Below, one piece after another: positions 25,091 to 34,491 of a stretch of DNA of 39,611 nt. The notes under the pieces are model-generated. The model was not told where the DNA came from. It saw only the letters and a list, made by a program, of their open reading frames with translations, and ran no database searches. This DNA comes from Desulfobacterales bacterium. GTDB lineage: Bacteria; Desulfobacterota; Desulfobacteria; Desulfobacterales; JADGBH01. The position numbers and the translations under genes were made by a program. The DNA is taken from positions 1-39,611 of the forward strand of contig JADGBH010000043.1 of the NCBI GenBank assembly GCA_015231595.1, read 5' to 3'. Position 1 is the first letter of the stretch, and each line of letters begins with the position of its first letter.

Positions 25091-27115
25091 ATGATGGCGG
25101 AAACTTATAACAACCAAATTAATGAATTATGCATAAATACTATACGAACCCTTGCGATTGACGCTATTGAAAAAGCAAATTCAGGTCATCCAGGAGCGCC
25201 AATGGGACTTGCTCCAGCAGGCTATGTATTATTTACTCGCATTTTAAAGCATAACCCTAAAAACACTGAATGGTTTAATAGGGACCGTTTTGTTCTTTCA
25301 GGAGGTCATGCTTCAATGCTTTTATACAGCCTGCTTTATTTAACAGGTTATGATGTATCCTTAGACGATATAAAAAATTTTAGACAATTAGGTAGCAAAA
25401 CGCCTGGACATCCGGAATACGGTCATACTCCTGGAGTTGAAACTACAACGGGTCCTTTAGGTCAAGGAATTGCCAATGCCGTAGGAATGGCTATGGCTGA
25501 AAAACATCTTGCAGCTATTTATAACAAGCCTGACTATGAAATTGTTGACCATTTTACTTATGTTATCTGCGGAGACGGAGACATGATGGAAGGGATATCC
25601 TGTGAAGCAGCGTCACTTGCAGGTCATTTAGGGCTCGGTAAATTAATATGCCTTTATGACGATAACGATATTTCAATTGAAGGAAGTACAGATCTTACAT
25701 TTACTGAGGATGTTGCTGCAAGATTTACCGCTTATAATTGGAATGTCCAAATTGTTGACGATGGAAATGATATTGAAGCAATAGAAAATGCCATAAATAC
25801 TGCAAAGGCAGACAGCGATAAGCCGTCTTTAATTATACTAAAAACACATATTGCTTATGGAAGTCCAAACAAACAAGATTCTTCTGAAGCACATGGAGCT
25901 CCCCTTGGAAAGGAAGAAACTCGCCTTACCAAACAAAAGCTTGGTTTTCCTGAAGACGAAGAATTTTATGTACCTGAAGAAGTTTTATCTTTTTGTCATA
26001 AATGCGTTAATAAAGGAAGATCCTATGAAGTTGAATGGAATGAAACAGTTGAAATTTATTCCATAAAATTTCCAGAAGAATTTGAAAATTTTTCAAATGT
26101 AATTAAAGGCATTCTTCCAGAAAACTGGGATTCTGAATTGCCAGATCCTTCTTCATGGCAAAAGCCTATAGCTACAAGAGCTGCATCTGGTAAAATCTTA
26201 AATATAATTGCTAATAAGCTTACTTCTCTTATGGGAGGTTCTGCAGATCTCGCTCCTTCAAATAATACAATGATAAAGCTTAGCCACTCATTTGGAAGAA
26301 ATAGTTATGACGGAAGAAATATTCATTTTGGAGTTAGAGAACATGCAATGGGAGCTATTGTATCAGGCATGGCTTTGCATAAAGGCATAAGGCCTTATTG
26401 TGGAACTTTTCTTGTTTTTGCAGACTATATGAGATCATCAATTCGTCTTGCTGCATTAATGAAATTACCTGTTATCTATATTTTTACCCACGACAGCATA
26501 GCAGTTGGCGAAGACGGACCTACCCATCAACCAATAGAACATATTGCTTCATTAAGGTCAATACCAGGACTTACCGTAATCAGACCAGCCGATGCTACTG
26601 AAACAACAGACGCTTGGAAGTTTGCAATCGCTAAAAATGATGGGCCAATTGCTTTAATATTAAGCAGGCAAAATCTTCCAATAATAGATAGGGATAAATT
26701 AGCTTCTGAAAAAGATTTTTTAAATGGAGGTTACATCCTTTCAGACTCCTATAAAAAACCTGATTTAATAATAATTGCAACAGGTTCAGAAGTCAGCATA
26801 GCCCTTAGCGCAAAAAAAATGCTTGAATTAAAAGGAATTGCCGTTAGAGTTGTTAGCATGCCAAGCAGAGAAATATTTGATAGTATGGACGAGCAATACA
26901 AAAAGAAAGTGCTGCCAGAGGACTCAGAAAACCGAATATCAGTTGAAGCTGGAATAAGTATGGGATGGGGGCGCTATGTCGGTCTTAAAGGAAAAATAAT
27001 AGCAATTGATACATTTGGAGCATCAGGTCCAGGAAACCTTGTTATGGAAAAATTCGGATTTACAGCGGAAAATATAGTTGAAAAAGCAATGGCTCTGCTA
27101 AAGATAGGAAGCTAA
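25091..27115 (+). CDS. tkt: Transketolase
   Basis: Thiamine-diphosphate enzyme of the non-oxidative pentose phosphate pathway, 674 residues. It has [52 protein letters not shown], the TPP motif [32 protein letters not shown], the pyrimidine-domain [18 protein letters not shown], and [25 protein letters not shown] lies 10 nt before the first of two adjacent ATGs. Confidence 0.96.
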   Translation: MMAETYNNQINELCINTIRTLAIDAIEKANSGHPGAPMGLAPAGYVLFTRILKHNPKNTEWFNRDRFVLSGGHASMLLYSLLYLTGYDVSLDDIKNFRQLGSKTPGHPEYGHTPGVETTTGPLGQGIANAVGMAMAEKHLAAIYNKPDYEIVDHFTYVICGDGDMMEGISCEAASLAGHLGLGKLICLYDDNDISIEGSTDLTFTEDVAARFTAYNWNVQIVDDGNDIEAIENAINTAKADSDKPSLIILKTHIAYGSPNKQDSSEAHGAPLGKEETRLTKQKLGFPEDEEFYVPEEVLSFCHKCVNKGRSYEVEWNETVEIYSIKFPEEFENFSNVIKGILPENWDSELPDPSSWQKPIATRAASGKILNIIANKLTSLMGGSADLAPSNNTMIKLSHSFGRNSYDGRNIHFGVREHAMGAIVSGMALHKGIRPYCGTFLVFADYMRSSIRLAALMKLPVIYIFTHDSIAVGEDGPTHQPIEHIASLRSIPGLTVIRPADATETTDAWKFAIAKNDGPIALILSRQNLPIIDRDKLASEKDFLNGGYILSDSYKKPDLIIIATGSEVSIALSAKKMLELKGIAVRVVSMPSREIFDSMDEQYKKKVLPEDSENRISVEAGISMGWGRYVGLKGKIIAIDTFGASGPGNLVMEKFGFTAENIVEKAMALLKIGS

Positions 27116-27134
27116 TTTTATGTCCTAATTTATG

Positions 27135-27186
27135 GGATGTGATTTAAATATGCTGGTCAAACTATCAAAATTTTATAATCACATCC
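27135..27186. other. Inverted repeat in the leader of the glycyl radical enzyme gene
   Basis: GGATGTGATT (27135-27144) and AATCACATCC (27177-27186) pair perfectly with a 32-nt loop, between the tkt stop and the glycyl radical enzyme start. No T-run follows, so it is not a standard terminator. It may be an mRNA leader structure or a repeat remnant. Confidence 0.45.
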
Positions 27187-27240
27187 GCAAAAAAAATGAT
27201 GCCCTCAGAAATTCAATCCCAATTTTTAAAGGGGAAAAAC

Positions 27241-29586
27241 ATGGAACTTCTAAAAAACTTCTTTAAAAAAAAAATCGATTTTTATTATACTGCAATAGAA
27301 TCAAATATTAAAAAAAAACCATGGACAAATCTTTTAGCTAATCTTTTACTAAAAATTATGGCTTTCAATTTTAATTATCGTTCTTCATTGAATAGCTATT
27401 TAAAAAGCAGAGACGGCTGGATAAATTTTTCAATAGGTTTTTCTACTGAAAATAAAAGTGTCGCTCAATCCCTTATTTTTTATAATGGTAAAGTTCGGGT
27501 AATAAGCAATATTTTAAAAAATATTCATGCTCAATTAATTTTTAAAGACGATTCAGTTGTAATGGAAATGCTGCGACTGCCTCCTAACGAAGTTATTAAT
27601 TTACTTTTAAAAAGCAAGCTTAGAACTACAGGCAACATGAATTATTTAAGTTTGTTTAATTTTTTACTGTCTTTGCTGCTGGCTGACAAATATAAAAAAT
27701 TAATGACTATGAATCGTAAGCATGAAGAATACAATTTATTGGAAGACAAGATAAAGCTTTCGGAAAAAGAAACCCACCAATATCATAAAACAGTAGAATA
27801 TCTAAATAGTTCTTCAACCGATAAAGTTGTATGCCTTGATAATCCTTTTTTAGAAAATTATTCCATTCAAGACTTTCCACGACTAAAGAAATTTCTTGAT
27901 ATTCATTTCACGCAAAAGCCTGAAATTTGTATTGAGCGGCCTTTAATATTGACTAACTGGTATCGTGAACACGGATTTGAAGAAAAAAATGATGGTTCTC
28001 TATGGATTCCAGTAGTTCGACAAGGATATGCTTTAAAAAATTTATTAGAACAAAAAAAACCCATTATTCGAGAAAATGATTTACTTGGAGGAACTACTAC
28101 AACAGAAGAAATCGGTGTGATTCTCTATCCTGATGCCCATGCAGGCTTATTATGGGGAGAATTAAATGTTTTAAGTGAGAGAGCTCTAAATCCTTATAAT
28201 ATTACCAAAGAAAATATTGAAATTCTTCATTTTGAAATTCTACCTTATTGGTTAAATCGCAATTTTCGGGAATGGGTTAGACAAAAATATAATGAGCCTA
28301 TTTGCCAAAAATTAGACGAGAGATTTGCCGTATATTTTCAGTGGAAAACTGTAGCTATTTCCCATACTATTCCTAATTTCCCTAAGCTTTTAAAACTTGG
28401 GGCTGAAGGAATAATTGCTGAGCTTAATATAGAATTACAAAATACCGAAGATAAAAATTCTGAACGTTATCATGTTTTAAATGCCATGATTTTATGTTTA
28501 GAAGGAATAACAGCCTATGCAAAAAATATTTCCATTCAAGCCTTTAATGAAGCTGAAAAAGAAGTCAATCCAATTAGAAAACAGGAATTAATTTATATTG
28601 GAGAAATGTGCGCAAAAGTTCCAGCAAAACCAGCTCAAACACTGGATGAAGCATTGCAATGTATTTTAATAGGATGGATAACATTACACATGGAAAATAC
28701 TAATGCTGGTTTGTCTTTGGGAAGATTGGATCAGTGGCTTCAGCCTTATTTTGTATCGGACTTTAAAAAATTAAAAAGTGTCATTGAAAAAGAAGCTTAT
28801 ATTAAACATTCCATAGAAATGGTTGGTTGTTTTTTCATGCGTATGACTGATCATCTTCCTATGATTCCTGATATTGGTAATTATTTATTCGGTGGAAGTT
28901 CTTCTGATCAGGCGATTACTTTAGGCGGATGCACTCCTGAAGGCGATAATGGAGTCAATGACATGACTTATATTTTACTTAAAGTAACGGAAATATTAAA
29001 AATAAGAGATCCGAACGTTAATGCAAGATACAATTTAAATATTAACAGTGAACAATATTTAAAACGCCTTTGTGAAGTAAATTTAATTACTAAAGCTACT
29101 CCGTCTATCCATGGGGATAAAACTGTTTTAGCCTCTTTAAAAACATTGGATTATACTCAAGAAGACGCAAATGACTGGAGCGCAACAGGATGCGTTGAAC
29201 CTACAATTTCTGGAAAACATTTCGGGCATACTGGATGTATAATGTTTAATCTGGTAGCTGCAATGGAAATGGCTTTAAATCAAGGAAAACATCCATTAAT
29301 GGACTGCAAAGTCGGCCCTGAAACCCCTTTTGTTGAGGAATTTAATTCATTTGAGGAATTCTGGAAAGCATATACAGCTCAGCTTAATTTTTTAATGGAT
29401 AATATAGTCGAGTATAATAACATATTAGGAGAAGCCCATACTATAATAAGGCCGAGTCCACTGTTATCATCATTGATTGAAGGATGCATAGAAAAAGGTA
29501 AAGATGTAACCAGTGGTGGAGCTAAATATAATTCAACCGGAACTGCCTGTATTGGATTATCTGATATTGTTGATTCTGTTCCATAA
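27241..29586 (+). CDS. Glycyl radical enzyme, N-terminal part, with SCP2-like domain (interrupted gene)
   Basis: 781 residues of a PFL-like glycyl radical enzyme that stops before the glycyl-radical domain; the rest is encoded from 30116. Residues ~35-160 look like an SCP2-type lipid-binding domain (strand pattern SIGFS...AQSLIFYNGKVRVIS...AQLIFKDDSVVMEML, then RLPPNEVINLLLKSKLRTTGN), which is not normal for this family. The enzyme proper begins near residue 200. The thiyl-radical Cys651 is in GCVEP; Cys-x-Glu there is typical of the eliminase branch (glycerol dehydratase, choline lyase), so a dehydratase or lyase acting on a lipid-like substrate is inferred. I chose ATG 27241 (AAAGGGGA upstream) over 27196, which lacks a ribosome site. 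The frame reads DIVDSV, then Pro and a stop at the junction. Confidence 0.85.
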   Translation: MELLKNFFKKKIDFYYTAIESNIKKKPWTNLLANLLLKIMAFNFNYRSSLNSYLKSRDGWINFSIGFSTENKSVAQSLIFYNGKVRVISNILKNIHAQLIFKDDSVVMEMLRLPPNEVINLLLKSKLRTTGNMNYLSLFNFLLSLLLADKYKKLMTMNRKHEEYNLLEDKIKLSEKETHQYHKTVEYLNSSSTDKVVCLDNPFLENYSIQDFPRLKKFLDIHFTQKPEICIERPLILTNWYREHGFEEKNDGSLWIPVVRQGYALKNLLEQKKPIIRENDLLGGTTTTEEIGVILYPDAHAGLLWGELNVLSERALNPYNITKENIEILHFEILPYWLNRNFREWVRQKYNEPICQKLDERFAVYFQWKTVAISHTIPNFPKLLKLGAEGIIAELNIELQNTEDKNSERYHVLNAMILCLEGITAYAKNISIQAFNEAEKEVNPIRKQELIYIGEMCAKVPAKPAQTLDEALQCILIGWITLHMENTNAGLSLGRLDQWLQPYFVSDFKKLKSVIEKEAYIKHSIEMVGCFFMRMTDHLPMIPDIGNYLFGGSSSDQAITLGGCTPEGDNGVNDMTYILLKVTEILKIRDPNVNARYNLNINSEQYLKRLCEVNLITKATPSIHGDKTVLASLKTLDYTQEDANDWSATGCVEPTISGKHFGHTGCIMFNLVAAMEMALNQGKHPLMDCKVGPETPFVEEFNSFEEFWKAYTAQLNFLMDNIVEYNNILGEAHTIIRPSPLLSSLIEGCIEKGKDVTSGGAKYNSTGTACIGLSDIVDSVP

Positions 29587-30115
29587 AACATATTCAAATG
29601 TATTCATACATATGAAATGAATTATTCGTTCAAGGAAACGAAGTTTCGCTCTTTGATTGACTTCTGTTATTCACTATTCAGCCCGCATAAATAGCGCAGA
29701 AAGTATCTAAAGTCCTGCCCGGAACAGTCGGCTATTTCCAACTTTCGCATGGTATCGGATAAAAAATCCTTGTATTCTTTATCCGATACACTGGTTTTAA
29801 TAGGCAACCAAACGCCCAGCCTTTCCAATCGGCGACAGATCAACTCAATGGTTGACAGTGATTACTAACAACTACATTAAAAATAACTTATCGTTTAAAT
29901 ACTTTACGATATAATTTTTAAAAGCAGGCAAGCACTATATCGCTCATATTTTATCTTTAATGTGTCTTAGTAACGTCACACAGGAAACATTCCTGTTTAA
30001 ATTTTACTTATCATTTTTTTTTCTTTTTGGTCAAGTTTATTTTAAAATTTAATGATTATTTTGAATATGATTGAGAATATTTAATCATAAAAATGGTTAA
30101 CTATTAATTACTCTT
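29581..30115. mobile_element. 535-bp insertion splitting the glycyl radical enzyme gene
   Basis: Homology to glycyl radical enzymes breaks after DSV (codon ends 29580) and resumes at MTIKKLVFE (30116), a stretch that is normally contiguous (compare DSVxxI in the family). The ~535 bp between has stops in all relevant frames. Its left half (29660-29865) is clearly richer in GC than the host DNA. It contains an 11-bp inverted repeat TATCGGATAAA/TTTATCCGATA (29753-29763, 29778-29788) and ACAGGAA/TTCCTGT at about 29980. No terminal inverted repeats, no clear target duplication and no group II intron signatures are visible. It is probably a decayed insertion. Confidence 0.7.
29667..29861 (-). pseudogene. 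Gene remnant (C-terminal fragment) inside the insertion
   Basis: The minus strand is open for 64 codons ending in TAA at 29667. The peptide has protein-like composition, with ERLGVWLPIKTSVSDKEYKD and a Cys/aromatic-rich end (DFRYFLRYLCGLNSE). There is no start codon at its 5' end, and GC content is above the surroundings. I do not recognise the family; the tail of a transposase or other accessory protein is possible. Confidence 0.4.
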
Positions 30116-30805
30116 ATGACTATAAAAAAATTAGTATTTGAACAAAAACAAATTACTTTTTCAGAACTCAAAGAAGCCATTGATAATAATTTTCAAAATA
30201 ATCCAAAGATTTATGCATTAATTATGAAAAAAGTCCCAAAATTTGGTTCTGGCAACAAAGAATCAGTTGAAATTGCAAATAGAGTCGCTAAATACGTACA
30301 TGAATATTTCGGAGCTAAACGAAATTATCGTGGAGGCCCATATACTACAGGTTTTTGGTCCATGTCCAATCATGTGGCTTTTGGAACTTTAACTGGAGCA
30401 TTGCCTTCTGGAAGATTAGCTGGAAAAGCTTTTACTCCGGGATTAACTCCGAGTGCAGCAGCTACAAAAAATTTATTGGATAATCTTAGGGATGTAGCGT
30501 CCTTGACTCCTGAAAATATGAATAATAACATGGCTTTTAATGTAAAATTCGTTCCGAGCTCTGAAGACTCCCATACCCAAACGGTAAATCACATAACAGC
30601 TTATGCTAAAACTTATTTTGAATTGGGAGGAATGCAAATGCAATTAAACATTGTAAGCGGAGCAATATTAAAAGATGCCATGAAACATCCTGAGAACTAT
30701 AGGGATTTACTTGTGCGTATTTCTGGCTACAATGCTTATTTTGTTACTTTAAATAGGGATATGCAGATTGAATTAATTGAACGATCAGAATATTCTCGGA
30801 ATTAA
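30116..30805 (+). CDS. Glycyl radical enzyme, C-terminal glycyl-radical domain (interrupted gene)
   Basis: 229 residues forming the C-terminal part of the enzyme begun at 27241. It has TIKKLVFEQKQITFSELKEAI, then GGPYTTGFWSMSNHVAFGTLTGALPSGRLAGKAFTPGLTPS, and the radical loop VRISGYNAYFVTL with glycyl-radical Gly204 (RxSGY pattern). The ATG at 30116 has no ribosome site (TTAATTACTCTT upstream) and is most likely an internal Met codon of the ancestral gene. The domain looks intact, including the radical site. It ends 8 bp before the activase gene. Either the gene is newly dead, or the halves are joined or made separately by an unseen route. Confidence 0.85.
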   Translation: MTIKKLVFEQKQITFSELKEAIDNNFQNNPKIYALIMKKVPKFGSGNKESVEIANRVAKYVHEYFGAKRNYRGGPYTTGFWSMSNHVAFGTLTGALPSGRLAGKAFTPGLTPSAAATKNLLDNLRDVASLTPENMNNNMAFNVKFVPSSEDSHTQTVNHITAYAKTYFELGGMQMQLNIVSGAILKDAMKHPENYRDLLVRISGYNAYFVTLNRDMQIELIERSEYSRN

Positions 30806-30813
30806 AGTAACGT

Positions 30814-31719
30814 ATGGAAAAAGCAATAATTGCTGAAATTAAAGAAAATTCATTGGATGATGGACCAGGAATCCGAACGGTATTATTTTTTAAAGGATGC
30901 CCTCTCTCCTGCGTTTGGTGCCACAACCCTGAAACTAAATCTGCTCGTATGGAATTATCTTTTGATGCAAAAGAATGCATAGGACTTAAAGATTGTTTAC
31001 GTGTATGTTCTGAAAAAGCCTTAGATCCTAATTTTTCAGGTTTTATTCACAGGGATTTATGTTCTCTTTGTTTTAATTGCGTAAATGCCTGTGCTAACGA
31101 GGCTTTCAGCGTAGTTGGAAAAACAATTACAATTGATGAAATACTTGAAATTATTTGCAGATATATCCCTTTTTACAAGACTTCTGGAGGAGGAATTACT
31201 CTATCTGGAGGTGAATTTACCGTTTATATGGAATTTTGTGGGAAATTACTAAAAAAAGTCAAAGATTTAGGAATTCATACGTTAGTGGAAACATGCGGTT
31301 TTTTTGATATAGACAATTTCGAAAAATTTATTATACCTAATGTTGATCAGATATATTTTGACATTAAAATTATGGACGAAGTTATCCATAAAAAATACTG
31401 TGGCCGTTCTAATAAACAGATACTTGACAATTTTAGCAAACTCTATATGAAACATCTTAATGGAGAACTACAAGTAATACCAAGAGTGCCTTTAGTTCCA
31501 GAAATAACGGCTACTCCAAATAATCTTTTAGCTATTGCAAATTTTTTTAAAGCAAACTATGTAAAACAAGTTTCTCTTTTGCCATATAATCCTCTTTGGA
31601 TTGAAAAGGCAGATAAAATTGGAAAGACGGCAAATTACAATTGCAAACAATGGATGACCGCTGAAGAAATAGAAAGATACCGTTCTTATTTTCAAGATTT
31701 TGAGATAGTGAAAGTTTAA
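30814..31719 (+). CDS. Glycyl radical enzyme activating enzyme (radical SAM)
   Basis: 301-residue activase that would abstract hydrogen from the enzyme's glycine. Radical SAM motif CPLSCVWC (Cys29, 33, 36), preceded by DDGPGIRTVLFFKGC. A ferredoxin-like insert follows: the second site is a full CX2CX2CX3C (Cys83-93), while the first reads CIGLKDCLRVC (Cys55, 61, 65), with Leu58 where a fourth Cys is often found. SGGGITLSGGEFTVYMEFC is the usual GGE motif region (consensus SGGEP). It lies 8 bp after the glycyl radical domain, so it is the cognate activase. The reading frame is intact. Confidence 0.93.
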   Translation: MEKAIIAEIKENSLDDGPGIRTVLFFKGCPLSCVWCHNPETKSARMELSFDAKECIGLKDCLRVCSEKALDPNFSGFIHRDLCSLCFNCVNACANEAFSVVGKTITIDEILEIICRYIPFYKTSGGGITLSGGEFTVYMEFCGKLLKKVKDLGIHTLVETCGFFDIDNFEKFIIPNVDQIYFDIKIMDEVIHKKYCGRSNKQILDNFSKLYMKHLNGELQVIPRVPLVPEITATPNNLLAIANFFKANYVKQVSLLPYNPLWIEKADKIGKTANYNCKQWMTAEEIERYRSYFQDFEIVKV

Positions 31720-31723
31720 AATA

Positions 31724-31804
31724 ATTGACTTGCTATTCAGGTGTCTAAGGCTAAAATTAAAGGCTATTGCAAATTTAGCATCAAAAAATTAGAATAGCTC
31801 TACC
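31724..31804 (+). repeat. 80-bp intergenic repeat, copy 2
   Basis: Core GTCTAAGGCTAAAATTAAAG followed by GCTATTGCAAATTTAGCATC, with copy-specific arms GCTATTC (31732-31738) and GAATAGC that pair over 7 bp. It starts 4 bp after the activase stop. Confidence 0.75.
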
Positions 31805-31841
31805 GAAAAAATATTGCCAACTTTAGAAAAGGAGAATTACC

Positions 31842-33038
31842 ATGAAAATCGTTAGGTACATATTTGTATATGTTATGTTTTTAATGGGTATTTATGGAGT
31901 ATCGTTAGCGGATGAGTATGTTGTTAGCACATATAGCGAATTAAAAAGCAGACTTGCCATTGTGAATCCAGGTGATACAATTCTTTTAGCAGACGGCACA
32001 TTCACAATTAGCGGTGATTTTGCACTTGCTGTAAGAACCAGTGATATTACCATAAAAAGTCAATCTGGAAATCGTGAAGCTGTTATAGTCAAAGGTCAAG
32101 GTATGTCTGGAAATGTAAATCATGGATTTTGGATTGATGCTAATAATGTCACAATTCAGGATATAACCATTCAAGAAGTTTATAACCACGGAATTCAATT
32201 AGATGTAAACATTGATGGTGTTCATATAAAAAATTGTATTTTTCGTGACACCAGGGAGCAAATGCTAAAAGTTCCTTATAATACGAATATTAATGACCCA
32301 TCTGAAGACGGTATTATTGAAGACTGTCTTTTTATGTATAGCGCAGGTGTTGGTCCCCAATATTATATTGGTGGAATTGATGTTCATTTCGGAAAAAACT
32401 ATATTGTTCGAAACAACACATTCCAGGATATCCAAAGCCCAGGTGGCGGATTGGCCGAACATGCCATTCATTTTTGGAGTAGCTCAGAAAATACATTAGT
32501 AGAAAAAAATCTTATTATTAACTGTGATCGCGGAATAGGTTTCGGATTAGGAACTGTTCCCCATATTGGAGGAATTATAAGAAACAATATAATTTATCAT
32601 GATGGCTCAGGAACTTACGCTGATGTTGGAATCGGGTTAGAATCTTCCAGCAATACAAAAGTTTACAATAATACAATCTATTTTAATCATAATCGCTATC
32701 CAAATGCTATTGAGTACCGTTTTAGCGGCACATACGGAGCTTATATTGCGAATAATCTTACAAATAAACTGATTGTTTCACGCAATAGCGGAACTGGAAC
32801 TTTAGAGAACAACGTAACTAATTGTCAAAGTAACTGGCTGGTTAATATTTTATCTTTTAATCTTCATCTTGCTTATAAAGTTGATAGTGTTGTAAATCAA
32901 GGAGTCATAATAACTGGTCTTACCGATGATTTTGATGGAGATAGGCGACCTATGGGCGGGGGCATTGATATTGGTGCGGATGAATATAAAATCAGATCTA
33001 CACCAATTAACTTGTTACTGTTAAAAGATAGTAATTAA
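31842..33038 (+). CDS. Secreted right-handed beta-helix (NosD/pectate-lyase-like) protein
   Basis: 398 residues with an N-terminal signal peptide (cleavage near GVSLADEY). The opening YVVSTYSELKSRLAIVNPGDTILLADGTFTI is typical of polysaccharide-lyase-6-like and NosD-like beta-helices. Repeating rungs such as NNVTIQDITIQ, DGVHIKNCIF and NTLVEKNLIINCDRGIGF follow. The end VVNQGVIITGLTDDFDGDRRPMGGGIDIGADEY is the common C-terminal closing module of secreted beta-helix proteins. It probably binds or cleaves a polysaccharide; catalytic residues cannot be assigned. AAAAGGAG precedes the ATG. Confidence 0.82.
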   Translation: MKIVRYIFVYVMFLMGIYGVSLADEYVVSTYSELKSRLAIVNPGDTILLADGTFTISGDFALAVRTSDITIKSQSGNREAVIVKGQGMSGNVNHGFWIDANNVTIQDITIQEVYNHGIQLDVNIDGVHIKNCIFRDTREQMLKVPYNTNINDPSEDGIIEDCLFMYSAGVGPQYYIGGIDVHFGKNYIVRNNTFQDIQSPGGGLAEHAIHFWSSSENTLVEKNLIINCDRGIGFGLGTVPHIGGIIRNNIIYHDGSGTYADVGIGLESSSNTKVYNNTIYFNHNRYPNAIEYRFSGTYGAYIANNLTNKLIVSRNSGTGTLENNVTNCQSNWLVNILSFNLHLAYKVDSVVNQGVIITGLTDDFDGDRRPMGGGIDIGADEYKIRSTPINLLLLKDSN

Positions 33039-33114
33039 TAATTTAATCCCTATTTTTAAATAAAAAAACATGGAAAATCCATTAATTATTATAACACAAA
33101 GATACGGAGGCGTT

Positions 33115-34398
33115 ATGATTAAAATTAACAACATTATTTGTCTGATTATTTTGAGTGGTTCTTTATTCATCGGAAATATTTGCTGTGCAGGATCCGACAA
33201 TATCGATCTTCAGGTAAATACAGGGAAGCAATCATCATTTTTGTATCAAATCGTCGATACTGGTGTTCTTGATTTTTACAGTGATTCTTCTTTAATCTCA
33301 GCTCCGTCATCAGGTGAAGATTTTTATGGTCAGGATGCTAATTATAAGGGCAACCAACCATTTTACACTGACAATAATGACGGAACAATAACAGATAATA
33401 TTACCGGCTTAATGTGGCAAAAAGATATGGGTGATAAGATATCATTTGTCGAAGCAAAGACAAAGGCAGATGAACTGGTACTGGGCGGATATGATGACTG
33501 GCGTGTCCCGACAATAAAGGAAATTTATTCCCTGATACAGTTTACTGGTCGCGTAAATAACGAAACTGCAATTGATATGTTTATAGATACAACATATTTT
33601 AATCAGCCTATTGGCGATACGTCAGCAGGTGAACGTGAAATTGATGCACAGACATGGTCAACTACCGAATATGTTGGAACTACCATGAACGGTGATGAGA
33701 CTGTTTTCGGAGTAAACTTTGTTGATGGTCGAATTAAAGGTTACCCAAAATATAAAAAACCTACCGGAGATGCAAATAAAATGTATTTTCGAATGGTAAG
33801 AGGTAATCCGAATTATGGCATAAATAATTTTGTCGATAATAATGATGGCACAATCACTGATCTTGCTACCGGTTTAATGTGGCAAAAAGCCGATGATGGA
33901 AACGCCCGTGACTGGCAACATGCCCTTTCATATTCTGAAAACCTCGAGTTGGCAGGTTATAGCGACTGGCGGCTACCGAATTCCAAAGAGCTCCAAAGTA
34001 TTGTTGATTACACACGCTCACCGAAAACAACTAATTCACCAGCTATTGATCCTATTTTTTCTACAACCGAAATAAATGATCCAGATGGAAATCCAGGACA
34101 ATATCCCTATTTCTGGACAGGAACTACCCATAAGGATGGTGTCAATCCCTATGATTCAGCCGTATATATAGCCTTTGGTGAAGGTCAAGGTAAAATGAAT
34201 GATGTTCTTATGGATGTACACGGAGCAGGATGTCAGCGCAGTGATCCTAAAAGCGGAGATCAGAGTGAATATCCAGATTTTTTTGGCCCGCAGGGTGATG
34301 TTCGTTATGTTTTCAACTATGTCAGGTGTGTCAGAAATTATACTGCTCCATCATTATCTGGAAAAGCTATGCCTTGGCTAACTATTTTATTAAATTAA
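33115..34398 (+). CDS. Secreted DUF1566 (Lcl-like) protein with two repeats
   Basis: 427 residues with a signal peptide ending near CCAGSDN. There are two DUF1566/Lcl domains: FYTDNNDGTITDNITGLMWQK...GYDDWRVPTIKEIYSLI and FVDNNDGTITDLATGLMWQK...GYSDWRLPNSKELQSIV, each followed by W(S/T)(T/G)T and FRMVRG/YVRCVRN segments. The Legionella Lcl protein with this domain binds glycans in adhesion; function here is unknown. I chose ATG 33115 because CGGAGG lies 5 nt upstream; an ATG at 33070 would bury the signal peptide. It follows the beta-helix gene by 76 bp and may be co-transcribed. Confidence 0.85.
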   Translation: MIKINNIICLIILSGSLFIGNICCAGSDNIDLQVNTGKQSSFLYQIVDTGVLDFYSDSSLISAPSSGEDFYGQDANYKGNQPFYTDNNDGTITDNITGLMWQKDMGDKISFVEAKTKADELVLGGYDDWRVPTIKEIYSLIQFTGRVNNETAIDMFIDTTYFNQPIGDTSAGEREIDAQTWSTTEYVGTTMNGDETVFGVNFVDGRIKGYPKYKKPTGDANKMYFRMVRGNPNYGINNFVDNNDGTITDLATGLMWQKADDGNARDWQHALSYSENLELAGYSDWRLPNSKELQSIVDYTRSPKTTNSPAIDPIFSTTEINDPDGNPGQYPYFWTGTTHKDGVNPYDSAVYIAFGEGQGKMNDVLMDVHGAGCQRSDPKSGDQSEYPDFFGPQGDVRYVFNYVRCVRNYTAPSLSGKAMPWLTILLN

Positions 34399-34491
34399 AA
34401 AATGTCTGAATCAGAATTTTCAGAATTATAGAATTAACAGAATAACCTGAAACAACTCCTTGGTTAAATGAGATAGTATAAGTTGAAAATA

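Noticed and set aside
29581..30115. Group II intron or full IS inside the glycyl radical enzyme gene
   Set aside because: No GUGYG start, domain V hairpin or AY end; no terminal inverted repeats, clear target duplication or transposase catalytic motif. A group I-like U/G boundary cannot be excluded, but no P3-P7 core was recognised by eye.
30116..30805. Independent small subunit carrying the glycyl radical (natural two-subunit enzyme)
   Set aside because: Not preferred: no ribosome site, the start codon is an in-family Met position, and half of the 535-bp spacer is compositionally foreign. Kept only as an alternative under the first finding.
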